Of a stretch of DNA of 64,000 bases, positions 33,661 through 44,395 are shown piece by piece. Under the pieces are notes generated by a model that saw only the letters and a list, made by a program, of their open reading frames with translations, did not search any database and was not told the origin of the DNA. The position numbers were made by a program, and so were the translations under genes. Origin of the DNA: Bufo bufo (taxonomy: Eukaryota; Chordata; Amphibia; Anura; Bufonidae); the NCBI RefSeq assembly GCF_905171765.1, contig NC_053391.1, positions 155,057,565 to 155,121,564 on the forward strand. The letters are read 5' to 3'. Position 1 is the stretch's first letter; each line of letters starts with the position of its first letter.

Positions 33661-34307
33661 ATTTAGGGTACTGCTATTTTGGCCAATTGTATTTTACCCC
33701 TCAATAAAATAGCAAGCACAGCCAAGCCCCTGATGTAGGATATAGCAAAAAAATAACCACACTATTGATGGTTAAATGGACTTGGTGGCAGCTTTTGCTG
33801 GCGCACCACAAGACACAAAATGGCCGCCGATCACCCAAGAAAAAAGTGACATAAAAACGCTCTGGGCAGCCTAAAAACAGTGAGCAATTAAATAGCAGCA
33901 GTTCAATGATCCACAGCTGTAGATCGATCACTGAAATAAGTTTTTTTGCTGAGTAAATCCCTGCCTAATCTCTCCCTAACAGAAGCAGCTGCAACCTCTC
34001 TCCCTACACTACATCATAGCAGAGTGACGTGCGGCGCTACGTGACTTCAGCTTAAATAGAGGCTGGGTCACATGCTGCACTGGCCAATCACAGTCATGCC
34101 AATAGTAGGCATGGCTGTGATGGCCTCTTGGGGCAAGTAGTATGACGCTAGTTGATTGGCTGCTTTGCAGCCTTTCAAAAAGCGCCAAGAAAGCGCCGAA
34201 CACCGAACCCGAACCCAGACTTTTACGAAAATGTTCGGGTTCGGGTCCGTGTCACGGACACCCCAAAATTCGGTACGAACTATACAGTTCGGGTTCGCTC
34301 ATCCCTA
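33661..34307 (-). other. Right terminal region of hAT element 2
   Basis: Non-coding. It contains AAAATGGCCGCCGATCACCC, a short inverted pair CATGCCAATAGTAGGCATGG and the CCGAACCCGAAC/GTTCGGGTTCGG terminal words. It matches the fragment at 18280-18802 throughout. Confidence 0.8.
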
Positions 34308-35485
34308 TTCATGAGTGATCGGTCATGCCAAACTAATTTAGTCAGTTTCTATGAGGAGGTAAGTTCTAGACTTGACAGTGGCGAATCAATGGATGTCGTA
34401 TATCTGGACTTCTCCAAAGCATTTGACACTGTACCACATAAAAGTTTAGTATATAAAATTAGAATGCTCGGACTGGGGGATAATGTCTGTATGTGGGTAA
34501 GTAACTGGCTCAGTGATAGAAAAAAGAGGGTGGTTATTAATGGTACACACTCAGATTGGGTCACTGTCACTAGTGGAGTACCTCAGGGGTCAGTATTGGG
34601 CCCTATTCTCTTTAATATATTTATTAATGATCTTGTAGAAAACTTGCATAGTAAAATATCTATTTTTGCAGATTACACTAAACTGTGTAAAGTAATTAAC
34701 ACTGAAGAGGACAGTATACTACTACAGAGGGATCTGGATAGATTGGAGGCTTGGGCAGATAAGTGGCAGATGAGGTTTAACACTGACAAATGTAAAGTTA
34801 TGCACATGGGAAGGAATAATGCAAGTCACCCGTACATACTAAATGGTAAAATTTCGGTAACACTGACATTGAAAAGGATCTAGGAATTTTAATAAACAGC
34901 AAACTAAGCTGCAAAAACCAGTGTCAGGCAGCTGCTGCCAAGGCCAATAAGATAATGGGTTGCATCAAAAGGGACATAGATGCCCGTGATAAGAACATAG
35001 TCCTACCACTTTACAAATTGCTAGTCAGACAACACATGGAGTACTGTGTACAGTTCTGGGCTCCTGTGAACAAGGCAGACATAGCAGAGCTGGAAAGGGT
35101 CCGGAGAAAGGCAACTAAAGTAATAACTGGAATGGGGCAACTACAGTACCCTGAAAGATTATCAAAATTAGGGTTATTCACTTTAGAAAAAAGACGACTG
35201 AGGAGAGATCTAATTACTATGTATAAATATATCAGGGGTCAGTACGGAGATCTATCCCATCATCTATTTATCCCCAGGACTGTGACTGTGACGAGGGGAC
35301 ATCCTTTGCGTCTGGAAGAAAGAAGGTTTGTACACAAACATAGAAGAGGATTCTTTATGGTAAGAGCAGTGAGACTATGGAACTCTCTGCCTGAGGAGGT
35401 GGTGATGGTGAGTACAATAAAGGAATTCAAGAGGGGCCTGGATGCATTTCTGGAGTGTAATAATATTACAGGCCATAGCTACTAG
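34308..35485 (+). pseudogene. CR1-like ORF2, C-terminal two thirds of reverse transcriptase
   Basis: From the insertion point the frame reads SCQTNLVSFYEEV, then DVVYLDFSKAFDTVPH, VTSGVPQGSVLGPILFN, the catalytic box IFADYTKLCK (about 34668-34697), and LEAWADKWQMRFNTDKCKVM. The box should be FADD; the second acid codon reads TAC, so a catalytic residue is lost. A frameshift near 34860 precedes MGCIKRDIDAR and the thumb/C-terminal region HMEYCVQFWAP, LFTLEKRRLRRDLI, VRLWNSLPEEVV, ending at 35485. Inactive for three independent reasons: the hAT insertion, the point mutation and the frameshift. Confidence 0.92.
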
Positions 35486-35688
35486 AGAGGGGTCGTTGAT
35501 CCAGGGAGTTATTTTGATTGCCTGATTGGAGTCGGGAAGGAATTTTTTATTCCCCTAAAGTGGTGAAAATTGGCTTCTACCTCCGTTTTTTTTTTTGCCT
35601 TCCTTTTGGATCAACTTGCGGGATGACAGGCCGAACTGGATGGACAAATGTCTTTTTTCGGCCTTATGTACTATGTTACTATGTTACC
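34308..35688 (+). mobile_element. CR1-like LINE, 3' portion of the split copy
   Basis: Begins with the second TSD copy TTCATGAG and continues the LINE interrupted at 20334. It ends in a short 3' UTR with GGCCGAACTGGATGGACAAA and an octamer-type tail (CTATGTTA)n at about 35668-35688. The 3' UTR matches the fragment at 1326-1398. Confidence 0.92.
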
Positions 35689-35720
35689 TTTACTTCTTTT
35701 ACATGTATATTTGGGTCTTC

Positions 35721-36648
35721 TTAGGCCGGATTCTGTCTATTTTTATATCCGCCTTTTGTTCTCTCTATACATATGTGTGATGGAGACAAGTCTTGCTTCA
35801 TGTGCTTCCTCATAATGTCCAGAAACTTTGGAGCCTGGAATATTGTTTGTTTCTCTGATGCCAACACTAATATAGAACGCTCTAAAAATTTTAACTTTCT
35901 TACAAACATGTGAATGATATGTGCAAGTTTGGCATTCTCAATAACCATTTTGTATGTCCATTCAAACATGGACATAATTCCAAATGTGGATTGCTTTCTG
36001 TCAATTTTTTATTCCTTTTCAATTTCATATGTGGGCATGCTGTCACTTCTAGTACACCAAATCAGCTTTTTTAATTTTTGCACATCATTATGAAAAATCC
36101 ATTCTTTTGAATCATTATCATCAACCTGTTTCATTGCTAGACTCCTAGAAAAATTCACAGGAAGCCACAATCTAAATACTTGATTCCTTTGTTCATTTGA
36201 TAATTCAAATCTGTCTGCATGGCTCTCAAAAATCTCGGAATTCCTGCACACATGAATGTTTGCATCATATGTAGGGATTTATTTGCATATTTTCATAAAG
36301 TTCTCAAATCACCATTATTCTTACTTTCCTCTACTTTATTGCCATTTCCACTCTCAATTGATGCATCTTTACAGATCAAAGCATCTGTGTTTGAAACTTC
36401 ACTAGTACAAATATACATGGATCTGACACTAGTCTGTGAAAGACCTTCAGCATATGGAAAATATTTCTTATTTTCTCTTTCTCTTTTCTGACTAAAATAC
36501 ACTTAAAATTAATTTTCTTATTTTCTTGTTTACATTCTGCATATAAATCAAACCATATCTTCTGCAGATCTAACTGTTCACTAGGAATAAACGTAAATTG
36601 TAATCTACTCTTATCAGCAATAGAATGTATTATTATTTCCATACTCAC
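35721..36648 (-). pseudogene. Unidentified decayed ORF, possibly retroelement gag-like
   Basis: Minus-strand coding-like stretches follow one another: SRLQFTFIPSEQLDLQKIWF (from about 36610), a middle part in another frame (36500-36293, SNTDALICKDASIES), and a two-part frame 36251-35721 broken by one TAG/TAA near 36009, with NEQRNQVFRLWLPVNFSRSL and MFEWTYKMVIENAKLAHIIH. About 310 codons in total with two frameshifts. Composition is that of a soluble helical protein and not of a tandem repeat. I cannot name the family. The RLWLP-helix pattern reminds me of retroviral or LTR-element Gag proteins, but no zinc knuckle, protease or LTR is seen. The CR1-like LINE inserted at its 3' side. Confidence 0.35.
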
Positions 36649-36755
36649 AACCTCAGTAGATTCAAGGCTGGACTCTTGTCATCAGCACGTCTTGGTATGT
36701 CTGGCACTTGTTGTCCTCCTTCAGAAGATTCTTCTTAGATTCTCTGACTTATTAA

Positions 36756-37439
36756 AGGGACACTGACAGGCCCAAAAAGCATATTTAGGTATATATATGA
36801 CAGTACAGGTCTTATAAAGTGTATTAGAATTTTTGTCATTGATCCCCCTTTAGTATGTCACTGTCCATGTTGTGGGACTATTTGTGCATTTCTACCAAGT
36901 ATTTGGTGGCTGCAAATATCCGCACTAATCATATCGCGCCTGCGCACTAATTAACCCCTTTTCAGATGTAACAGAGCAGCGCTCTGAAGCGCTGCTATGA
37001 ACTGTGCCCGGCGCATGCGCATAAAGCAGAGGATGCATTGGCCTCTGAGAATCAGACTGTGCGCAGGCGCGATGCGATCCCGGCCAGTGAGGGTGCCGGG
37101 CGCATGCGCTGAAGATGAGCCGGAGGCCGATGCCCATAGTATTGTATTGGGCATGCGCCGGATCTTGCGTCGGGGACACTAGTAGCCGCCCAGCGAAGTG
37201 AATATTGATGAGCTGGGCGGCGCATCAAACGGCAGTTGGGGCAAGGCTGGCTGGGCGCAAATTGAGATGAAACGCCGCCCCTTGGCAGATTGAACACGAT
37301 TCAAGCAGGTTATAAAACTTCATTTTACTGTATTTATAAGGTGGACAGGGGGGATACTTAGATGATTCTTATACACTTTATAAGACCTGTACTGTCATAT
37401 ATATACCTAAATATGCTTTTTGGGCCTGTCAGTGTCCCT
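36756..37439. mobile_element. TTAA-flanked MITE with ~75-bp inverted termini
   Basis: Termini begin AGGGACACTGACAGGCCCAA and match on the opposite strand almost perfectly for about 75 bp. TTAA lies at 36752-36755 and 37440-37443. piggyBac-type target. Interior GC-rich segment with GCATGCGC words (36935-37260) and an ~90-bp segment (36826-36917) that matches the subterminal region of hAT element 1. Non-coding. Confidence 0.92.
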
Positions 37440-37901
37440 TTAAAGCTTGATAGTTCACTCTTCCCCCTCTTCAAGCTTGAATATGCGGTATGGTAGCTCG
37501 CCAATTGTAATATATCTCCAAATATAAAATATTTATGTATGAAAAATATTTCAACCTGATTTGGTAGTCCTATCCAACAGTGATGGATGAACATCGGTCG
37601 GGACGGTGCGCGAACGCGATTAAATGTTCGCGAACCGCAAGTTCGCGGCGGGCCCCATTCACTTTAATGACAGGCTAACCTGAAAAACCTTCAGCTTATA
37701 TTTGCAGCCACCAAATACTTAGTAGAAATGCACAAATAGTCCCACAACATGGACAGTGACATACTAAAGGGGGATCAATGACAAAAATTCCAACAAAAAA
37801 TATGTATCTTAATCAGGGGACATTTTTATGGGTCTTAAAGGGAAATTCTTGAAAAAAACGCTAATGATAATAGTTGAAATTTGATAACATGTGGTCGTCA
37901 C

Positions 37902-39035
37902 TAGTGTTGATCGAGCACCAAAGTGCTTGTGTGCTCTGGCCGAACACATCGGTATGCTTGTGTGTTCTACCGAGCACCCGAGCACAATTTAAGTCAATGG
38001 GAGAACCCCAGGCACTCCCTGCTCGGAAGAGAAGAGAGTGTCTGGTTCACAAAAAAAGGTTAGAAATTGATGGAAACCCCATCAAAATGGTTTGGAAACA
38101 GCATTAAGAGAATAGCTGCATGCATCTTGGACTACTATTATCTATGACATACAATAAACAACCACACAAAGGATATATGCCAAAAGCCAGGTATGTGCAA
38201 GCCATCAATCTATCAATGAGACAGATGACAGGCTTAGTCAGCATACCTTACAATGGTAGCCGTGTGCACTATGAGACATTCCAAACCAGCTCTCATCTGA
38301 CTGAGAGCCAGTAAGCCTCAAAGTTACTTCAGATCTGTTGGATGGCTTGGGTGGACCTGCGCACCTAGATCAATATATATTTAGGGAGACAAAAAGTTTT
38401 CTGATTGTCCTAACATAATATTTAACCATCTCCCATCCGCCCATAGACTAAAAACGTCCGGGAGGTGATTCTCTATCTCTGAGTGGACGTTCCTGAACAT
38501 CCATTCAGATACTGCAGCTGCAAGCTAATCATGCATCTGCAGATCGGGTTGCCCGCTGTCAGTGACAGCAAGGCAACCCTTAGAATAGGTAGGGACAGTT
38601 CCCAGGTGTCCCTGCCTTCTAGATCGCTGTACAACAGCTTTTGCCATTGTAAAGTATGATTATTAAGCCTGTCATCTGTCTCATGGATAAATTGATGGCT
38701 TGCATATACCTGACTTTTGGCCTATAGCCTTTATATGGTTGTCTATTGTATGTTGTAGATAATAGGAGTCTAAGATGCATCCAGCCATCCTCTAAATGCT
38801 GTTTACAAACCATTTTGATGGGGTTTCCATCAATTTCTAACCTTTTTTGTGAACCTCACACACTCTCTTCTTCAGAGCAGGGGGTGTCTGGTTTGATGCT
38901 CAGGACTCCCATTGTCTTTCATTGTATTAAATTGTACTCGAGCACTCTCACTATTGGGACAAGCACTCGGATGTGCCGAGCATAGCGATGCTCGAGCCGA
39001 ACAGCAGTTCGGCCAAGCATGCTCGCTCAACACTA
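37902..39035. mobile_element. 1.1-kb non-autonomous hAT element
   Basis: Left end TAGTGTTGATCGAGC; complement of right end TAGTGTTGAGCGAGC. Flanks GTCGTCAC (37894-37901) and GTCGTTAC (39036-39043) agree in 7 of 8 bases. Long internal inverted similarity (TTTGATGGGGTTTCCATCAA on both sides, and matching inner phrases around CATACAATAAACAACCA). No coding region. Its terminal part resembles 48540-48690, so it may be a derivative of the hAT 3 family. Confidence 0.85.
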
Positions 39036-39051
39036 GTCGTTACTGGTGTTG

Positions 39052-42000
39052 AATTCCTCCGAGGCCCCAACAATTATTAATTCACCGTACAGAAAAGAAC
39101 AAGTAAGTATGTGGCTGGAGGCAGATTACACGGTCATTGGATATCAATTTTACAGCAGGCCAGTGGACTACAGGCCCCAAAAATTATGTATTCAGCGGAC
39201 AGAAAACAACAAGTAAGTATGTGGCTGGAGGTAGATTACACGGTCATTGGAAATCAATTTTACAGCAGGCCAGTGGACTACAGGCCCCAAAGATTATGCA
39301 TTCAGCAGACAGAGAAGAACAATTAAGTATGTGGCTGGAGGTAGATTACACGGTCATTGGATATCAATTTTACAGCAGGTTAATGGACTACAGGCCCCAA
39401 AAATTATGCATTCAGTGGACAGAAAAGAACAAGTAAGTATGTGGCTTTAGGTAGATTACACGGTCATTGGAAATCAATTTTACAGCAGGCCAGTGGACTG
39501 CAGGCACCAAAAATTATGCGTTCAGCGGACAGAAAAGAACAAGTATATGGCTGAAGGCAGATTACACTGTCATTGGATATCAATTTTACAGAAGGACAGT
39601 GGATTACAGGCCCCAAAAATTATGCATTCAGCAGACAGAAAAGAACAAGTTAGTATGTGGCGGGAGGTAGATTACACGGTCATTGAATATCAATTTTACA
39701 GCAGGCCATTGGACAGCAGGCCCCAAAAATTATGCGGACAGAAAAGAACAAGTAAGTATGTGGCTAGAGGTCGATTACACTGTCATTGGATATCAATTTT
39801 ATAGCATGCCAGTGGACTAAAGGCCCCAAAAATTATGCATTCAGCAGACAGAAAAGAACAAGTAAGTATGTGGCTATAGGTAGATTACACGGTCATTGGA
39901 TATCAATTTTACAGCAGTCCAGTGGACTATAGGCCCCAAAAATTATGAATTCACCAGACAGAAAAGAACAAGTAAGAATGTGAATGGAGGTAGATTACAC
40001 TGTCACTGGATATCAATTTAACAGCAGGCTAGTAGAATACAGGACCCAAAAATTATGCATTCAGCTGACAGAAAAGAACAAGTAAGTATGTGGCTGGAGG
40101 TAGATTACACGTTCAATGGATATCAATTTTATAGCAGGCCAGAGTTCTACAGGCCCCAAAAATTATGCATTCAGCAGACAGAAATGAACAAGTAAGTATG
40201 TGAATGGAGGTACTGTAGATTACACTGTCATTGGATATCAATTTTACAGCAGGCCAGTGGACTACAGGCCCCAAAAATTATACATTCAGGGGATAGAAAA
40301 GAACAAGTAAGTATGTGGCTGGAGGTAGATTACACGGTCATTGGATATTAATTTTACAGCAGTCCAGTGGACTATAGGCCCCAAAAGTTATGCATTTAGC
40401 GGACAGAAAAGAACAAGTAAGTATGTTACTGGAGGTAGATTACACGGTCATTGGATATTAATTTTACAGCAGTCCAGTGGACTATAGGCCCCAAAAGTTA
40501 TGCATTTAGCGGACAGAAAAGAACAAGTAAGTATGTGGCTGGAGGTAGATTACACGGTCATTGGATATTAATTTTACAGCAGTCCAGTGGACTATAGGCC
40601 CCAAAAATTATGCATTCAGCGGACAGAAAAGAACAAGTAAGTATGTGGCTGTAGGTAGATTACACGGTCATTGGAAATCAATTTTACGGCAGGCCAATGG
40701 ACTACAGGCCCCAAAAATTTGGCATTCAGCTTTAGTTAGCTTACAAGGTCATTGGATATTAATTTTATAGCAGGCCAGTGGACTATAGGCCCCAAAAATT
40801 ATACATTCAGGGGACAGAAAAGAACAAGTAAGTATGTGGCTGGAGGTAGATTACACAGTCATTGGATATCAATTTTACAGCAGGTCAGTGGACTATAGGC
40901 CCCAAAAATGATGCATTCAGCGGACACAACAGAACAATTAAGTTTGTGGCTGGAGGTAGATTACACAGTCATTGGATATCAATTTTACAGCAGGCCAGTG
41001 GACTACAGGCCCCAAAAATTATACATTCAGGGGATAGAAAAGAACAAGTAAGTATGTGGCTGGAGGTAGATTACACGGTCATTGGATATTAATTTTACAG
41101 CAGTCCAGTGGACTATAGGCCCCAAAAGTTATGCATTTAGCGGACAGAAAAGAACAAGTAAGTATGTGGCTGGAGGTAGATTACACGGTCATTGGATATT
41201 AATTTTACAGCAGTCCAGTGGACTATAGGCCCCAAAAGTTATGCATTTAGCGGACAGAAAAGAACAAGTAAGTATGTGGCTGGAGGTAGATTACACGGCC
41301 ATGGATATCAATTTTATAGCAGGCCAGTGGACTACAGGCCCCAAAAATTATGCATTCAGCGGACAGAAAAGAACAAGTAAGTATGTGGCTGTAGGTAGAT
41401 TACACGGTCATTGGAAATCAATTTTACGGCAGGCCAATGGACTACAGGCCCCAAAAATTTGGCATTCAGCTTTAGTTAGCTTACAAGGTCATTGGATATT
41501 AATTTTATAGCAGGCCAGTGGACTATAGGCCCCAAAAATTATACATTCAGGGGACAGAAAAAAACAAGTAAGTATGTGGCTGTAGGTAGATTACACAGTC
41601 ATTGGATATCTTTTTTTTTAGAAGAGCAGTGGACTACAGGCCCCAAAAATTATGCACTACGCAGACAGAAAAGAATAAGTGAGTATGTGGCTGAAAGTAG
41701 ATTACATGGTCATTGGATATCAATTTTACAGCAGGCCAATGGACTATAGGCCCCAAAAATTATGAATTCAACGTACAGAAAAGAACAAGTAAGTATGTGG
41801 CTGAAAGTAGATTACACGGTCATTGGATATCAATTTTACAGCAGGCCAATGGACTATATGCCCCAAAAATTATGCATTCAGCGGACAGAAAAGAACAAGT
41901 AAGTATTTGGCTTAAGGTAGATTACATGGCCATTAGATATCAATTTTACAGCATGCCAGTGGACTACAGGCCCCAAAAATTATGCATTCAGCAGACAGAA

Positions 42001-43440
42001 ACGAACAAGTATGTGGCTGGAGGTAGATTACACGGTCATTGGATATCAATTTTACAGCAGGCCAGTGGGCTACAGGCCCCAAAAATTATGCATTTAGCAG
42101 ACAGAAAAGAACAAGTAAGTATGTGGCTGGAGGTAGATTACACAGTCATTGAATATAACTTTTACTGCAGGCCACAAAAATTATGCATTCACAGTTCAGA
42201 AAAGAGCAAGTAAGAATGTGGCTGGAGGTAGATTACTCGGTATTGGATATCAATTTTACTGCAGGCCAAGTATATTACACGGTCATTGGATATTAATTTT
42301 ACAGCAGTCCAGTGGACTATAGGCCCCAAAAGTTATGCATTTAGCGGACAGAAAAGAACAAGTAAGTATGTTACTGGAGGTAGATTACACGGTCATTGGA
42401 TATCAATTTTATAGCAGGCCAGTGGACTACAGGCCCCAAAAATTATGCATTCAGCGGACAGAAAAGAACAAGTAAGTATGTGGCTGTAGGTAGATTACAC
42501 GGTCATTGGAAATCAATTTTACGGCAGGCCAATGGACTACAGGCCCCAAAAATTTGGCATTCAGCTTTAGTTAGCTTACAAGGTCATTGGATATTAATTT
42601 TATAGCAGGCCAGTGGACTATAGGCCCCAAAAATTATACATTCAGGGGACAGAAAAAAACAAGTAAGTATGTGGCTGTAGGTAGATTACACAGTCATTGG
42701 ATATCTTTTTTTTTAGAAGAGCAGTGGACTACAGGCCCCAAAAATTATGCACTACGCAGACAGAAAAGAATAAGTGAGTATGTGGCTGAAAGTAGATTAC
42801 ATGGTCATTGGATATCAATTTTACAGCAGGCCAATGGACTATAGGCCCCAAAAATTATGAATTCAACGTACAGAAAAGAACAAGTAAGTATGTGGCTGAA
42901 AGTAGATTACACGGTCATTGGATATCAATTTTACAGCAGGCCAATGGACTATATGCCCCAAAAATTATGCATTCAGCGGACAGAAAAGAACAAGTAAGTA
43001 TTTGGCTTAAGGTAGATTACATGGCCATTAGATATCAATTTTACAGCATGCCAGTGGACTACAGGCCCCAAAAATTATGCATTCAGCAGACAGAAACGAA
43101 CAAGTATGTGGCTGGAGGTAGATTACACGGTCATTGGATATCAATTTTACAGCAGGCCAGTGGGCTACAGGCCCCAAAAATTATGCATTTAGCAGACAGA
43201 AAAGAACAAGTAAGTATGTGGCTGGAGGTAGATTACACAGTCATTGAATATAACTTTTACTGCAGGCCACAAAAATTATGCATTCACAGTTCAGAAAAGA
43301 GCAAGTAAGAATGTGGCTGGAGGTAGATTACTCGGTATTGGATATCAATTTTACTGCAGGCCAAGTATATTACAGTCCCCAAAAATTATGCATTCACCGT
43401 ACAGAAAAGTGATTATGTGGCTGGAGGTCTATTAGACGGT
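39052..43440 (-). repeat. ~4.4-kb array of about 40 110-bp units
   Basis: Monomer of 110 bp with TACACGGTCATTGGATATCA, ATTTTACAGCAGGCCAGTGG, CCCCAAAAATTATGCATTCA and GGACAGAAAAGAACAAGTAA. Spacing is regular at 110 bp (for example 39131 and 39241) with a few shortened units. On the minus strand it matches the 3' repeats of hAT element 1 (4638-4935). The many open frames inside follow from the monomer lacking stops in several frames and are not genes. Confidence 0.95.
41190..43372. repeat. Higher-order duplication of ~1.1 kb within the 110-bp array
   Basis: The segment at about 41190-42277 is repeated at about 42284-43372 with an offset of 1095 bp and very few differences, including shared odd units (a T8 run near 41610 and 42705, a shortened unit near 42005 and 43100, and GGCATTCAGCTTTAGTTAGC near 41461 and 42556). 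A similar odd unit also occurs near 40720. This is a recent block duplication over ten monomers. Confidence 0.93.
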
Positions 43441-43451
43441 CAATGGATATC

Positions 43452-43620
43452 TCTTCTTCCTGAACCGATGGCAACAATGACTGCGAATCGGTAAGGTCTT
43501 GGAATGGATGGGAAAATTCCTCTGACTTGAGCGGAGGGGATATGGGCAGGGTGGTGGTGGTGTCTTTGGGGGTGCACACAGCAGAGAGTGAATAGGGTGC
43601 ATATAGAGGGGATATGGAGG
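43452..43620 (-). pseudogene. N-terminal remnant of a hAT transposase
   Basis: Minus-strand CTPKDTTTTLPISPP, then SEEFSHPFQDLTDSQSLLPS corresponds to the region at about 1700-1830 of hAT element 1 (SKDTTTATIAPL, FFHPFPDLTDAQPF). The 5' flank also matches (CCCTCTATATGCACCCTATT). It is joined directly to the 110-bp array, so the remainder of the transposase is deleted. Confidence 0.75.
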
Positions 43621-43629
43621 GTTCAGAAG

Positions 43630-44395
43630 CTTAATATAATTGTTCCATCATTTTCAGTAATTTCATATATAGCCTGTCTGCAGTGACTAGTGACATCTGT
43701 CCAATACCTTCTGTGTGTCAGGCCCAGAGATTGGAAAAATATAAGTTAAAATTTATATATTTTTTCTATCATTTTCAGTAATTTTCATATTGAGGATGTT
43801 TGCAGTAACTAGTGACATCTGCACATTACCTTCTGTGTGTCAGGGTTAGCCTGTCAAGGCCACCACGCACATGATCTGCCGTGAGGCCTGTCACTGCCTC
43901 ACACTACAGTACAATTTTTTTTTTTAAAGCATTTTCAATACTTTTTATATAGAGGGTGTCTGCAGTGACTAAAAAACATCTGTCCATACCTTCTGTGTGT
44001 CAGGGCCAGAGATTGGAGAAATATAACTGAAAAAAACTATATTTTTTGCATAATTTTTAATAATTTTCATATAGAGGGTGTCTGCAGTGACTAGTGACAT
44101 CTGTCCAATACCTTCTGTGTGTCAGGGCCAGAGATTGGAGAAATATAAGTTGAGATTAATATAATTGTTCCATCATTTTCAGTAATTTTCATATAGAGGC
44201 TGTCTGCAGTGACTAGTGACATCTGTCCAATACCTTCTGTGTGTCAGGGCCAGAGATTGGAAAAATATAAGTTAAAATTTATATATTCTTTCTATCATTT
44301 TCAGTAATTTTCATATTGAGGATGTTTGCAGTAACTAGTGACATCTGCACATTACCTTCTGTGTGTCAGGGTTAGCCTGTCAAGGCCACCACCCC
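43630..44395 (+). repeat. ~121-bp tandem repeats upstream of hAT 3 transposase
   Basis: Six units with GTGACATCTGTCCAATACCT, TCTGTGTGTCAGGGCCAGAG and ATTTTCAGTAATTTTCATAT. Spacing is 121-123 bp (43690, 43813, 44096, 44217, 44339) with one longer unit. The first and fifth/sixth groups are near identical (TTAATATAATTGTTCCATCA), hinting at a larger duplication. Confidence 0.88.

Larger units (their letters stand above)
20335..34307 (-). mobile_element. hAT DNA transposon 2, 14 kb, with nested Tx1-type LINE
   Basis: An 8-bp TSD TTCATGAG lies at 20327-20334 and 34308-34315. Termini are TAGAGTTGAGCGAAC (left) and TAGGGATGAGCGAAC (complement of right). Both subterminal zones carry CCCGAAC/GTTCGGG words. 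From the left: a terminal region, an array of ~120-bp repeats split by a 7-kb LINE (21078-28143), a minus-strand transposase (29219-32623), three ~293-bp repeats (32745-33660) and the right terminal region. Without the LINE the element is about 6.9 kb. The insertion cuts a LINE reverse-transcriptase frame, so it is younger than that LINE. With a nearly intact transposase it is the youngest full hAT here. Confidence 0.95.
37578..43625 (-). mobile_element. hAT element related to element 1, 3' part with expanded repeats
   Basis: The left edge CAGTGATGGATGAACATCGG is the complement-type right terminus of hAT element 1, followed by GTTCGCGAAC words and the same subterminal sequence (TGCAGCCACCAAATACTTAG, GTCCCACAACATGGACAGTG). 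After an inserted MITE comes the 110-bp array (39052-43440) and, at 43452-43620, a piece of the transposase 5' end. Most of the transposase is missing. The other terminus was not found; the element seems cut where hAT 3 sequence begins near 43626. A putative TSD half is CTATCCAA (37570-37577). Confidence 0.75.

Noticed and set aside
39052..43440. Many open frames with recurring HGHWISILQQASGLQAPK-type peptides
   Set aside because: They are the 110-bp monomer read in rotating frames; frames change from unit to unit and no start or domain is conserved.
39052..43440. CRISPR-like array
   Set aside because: Units are contiguous without unique spacers, the sequence context is eukaryotic, and the array belongs to a hAT element.
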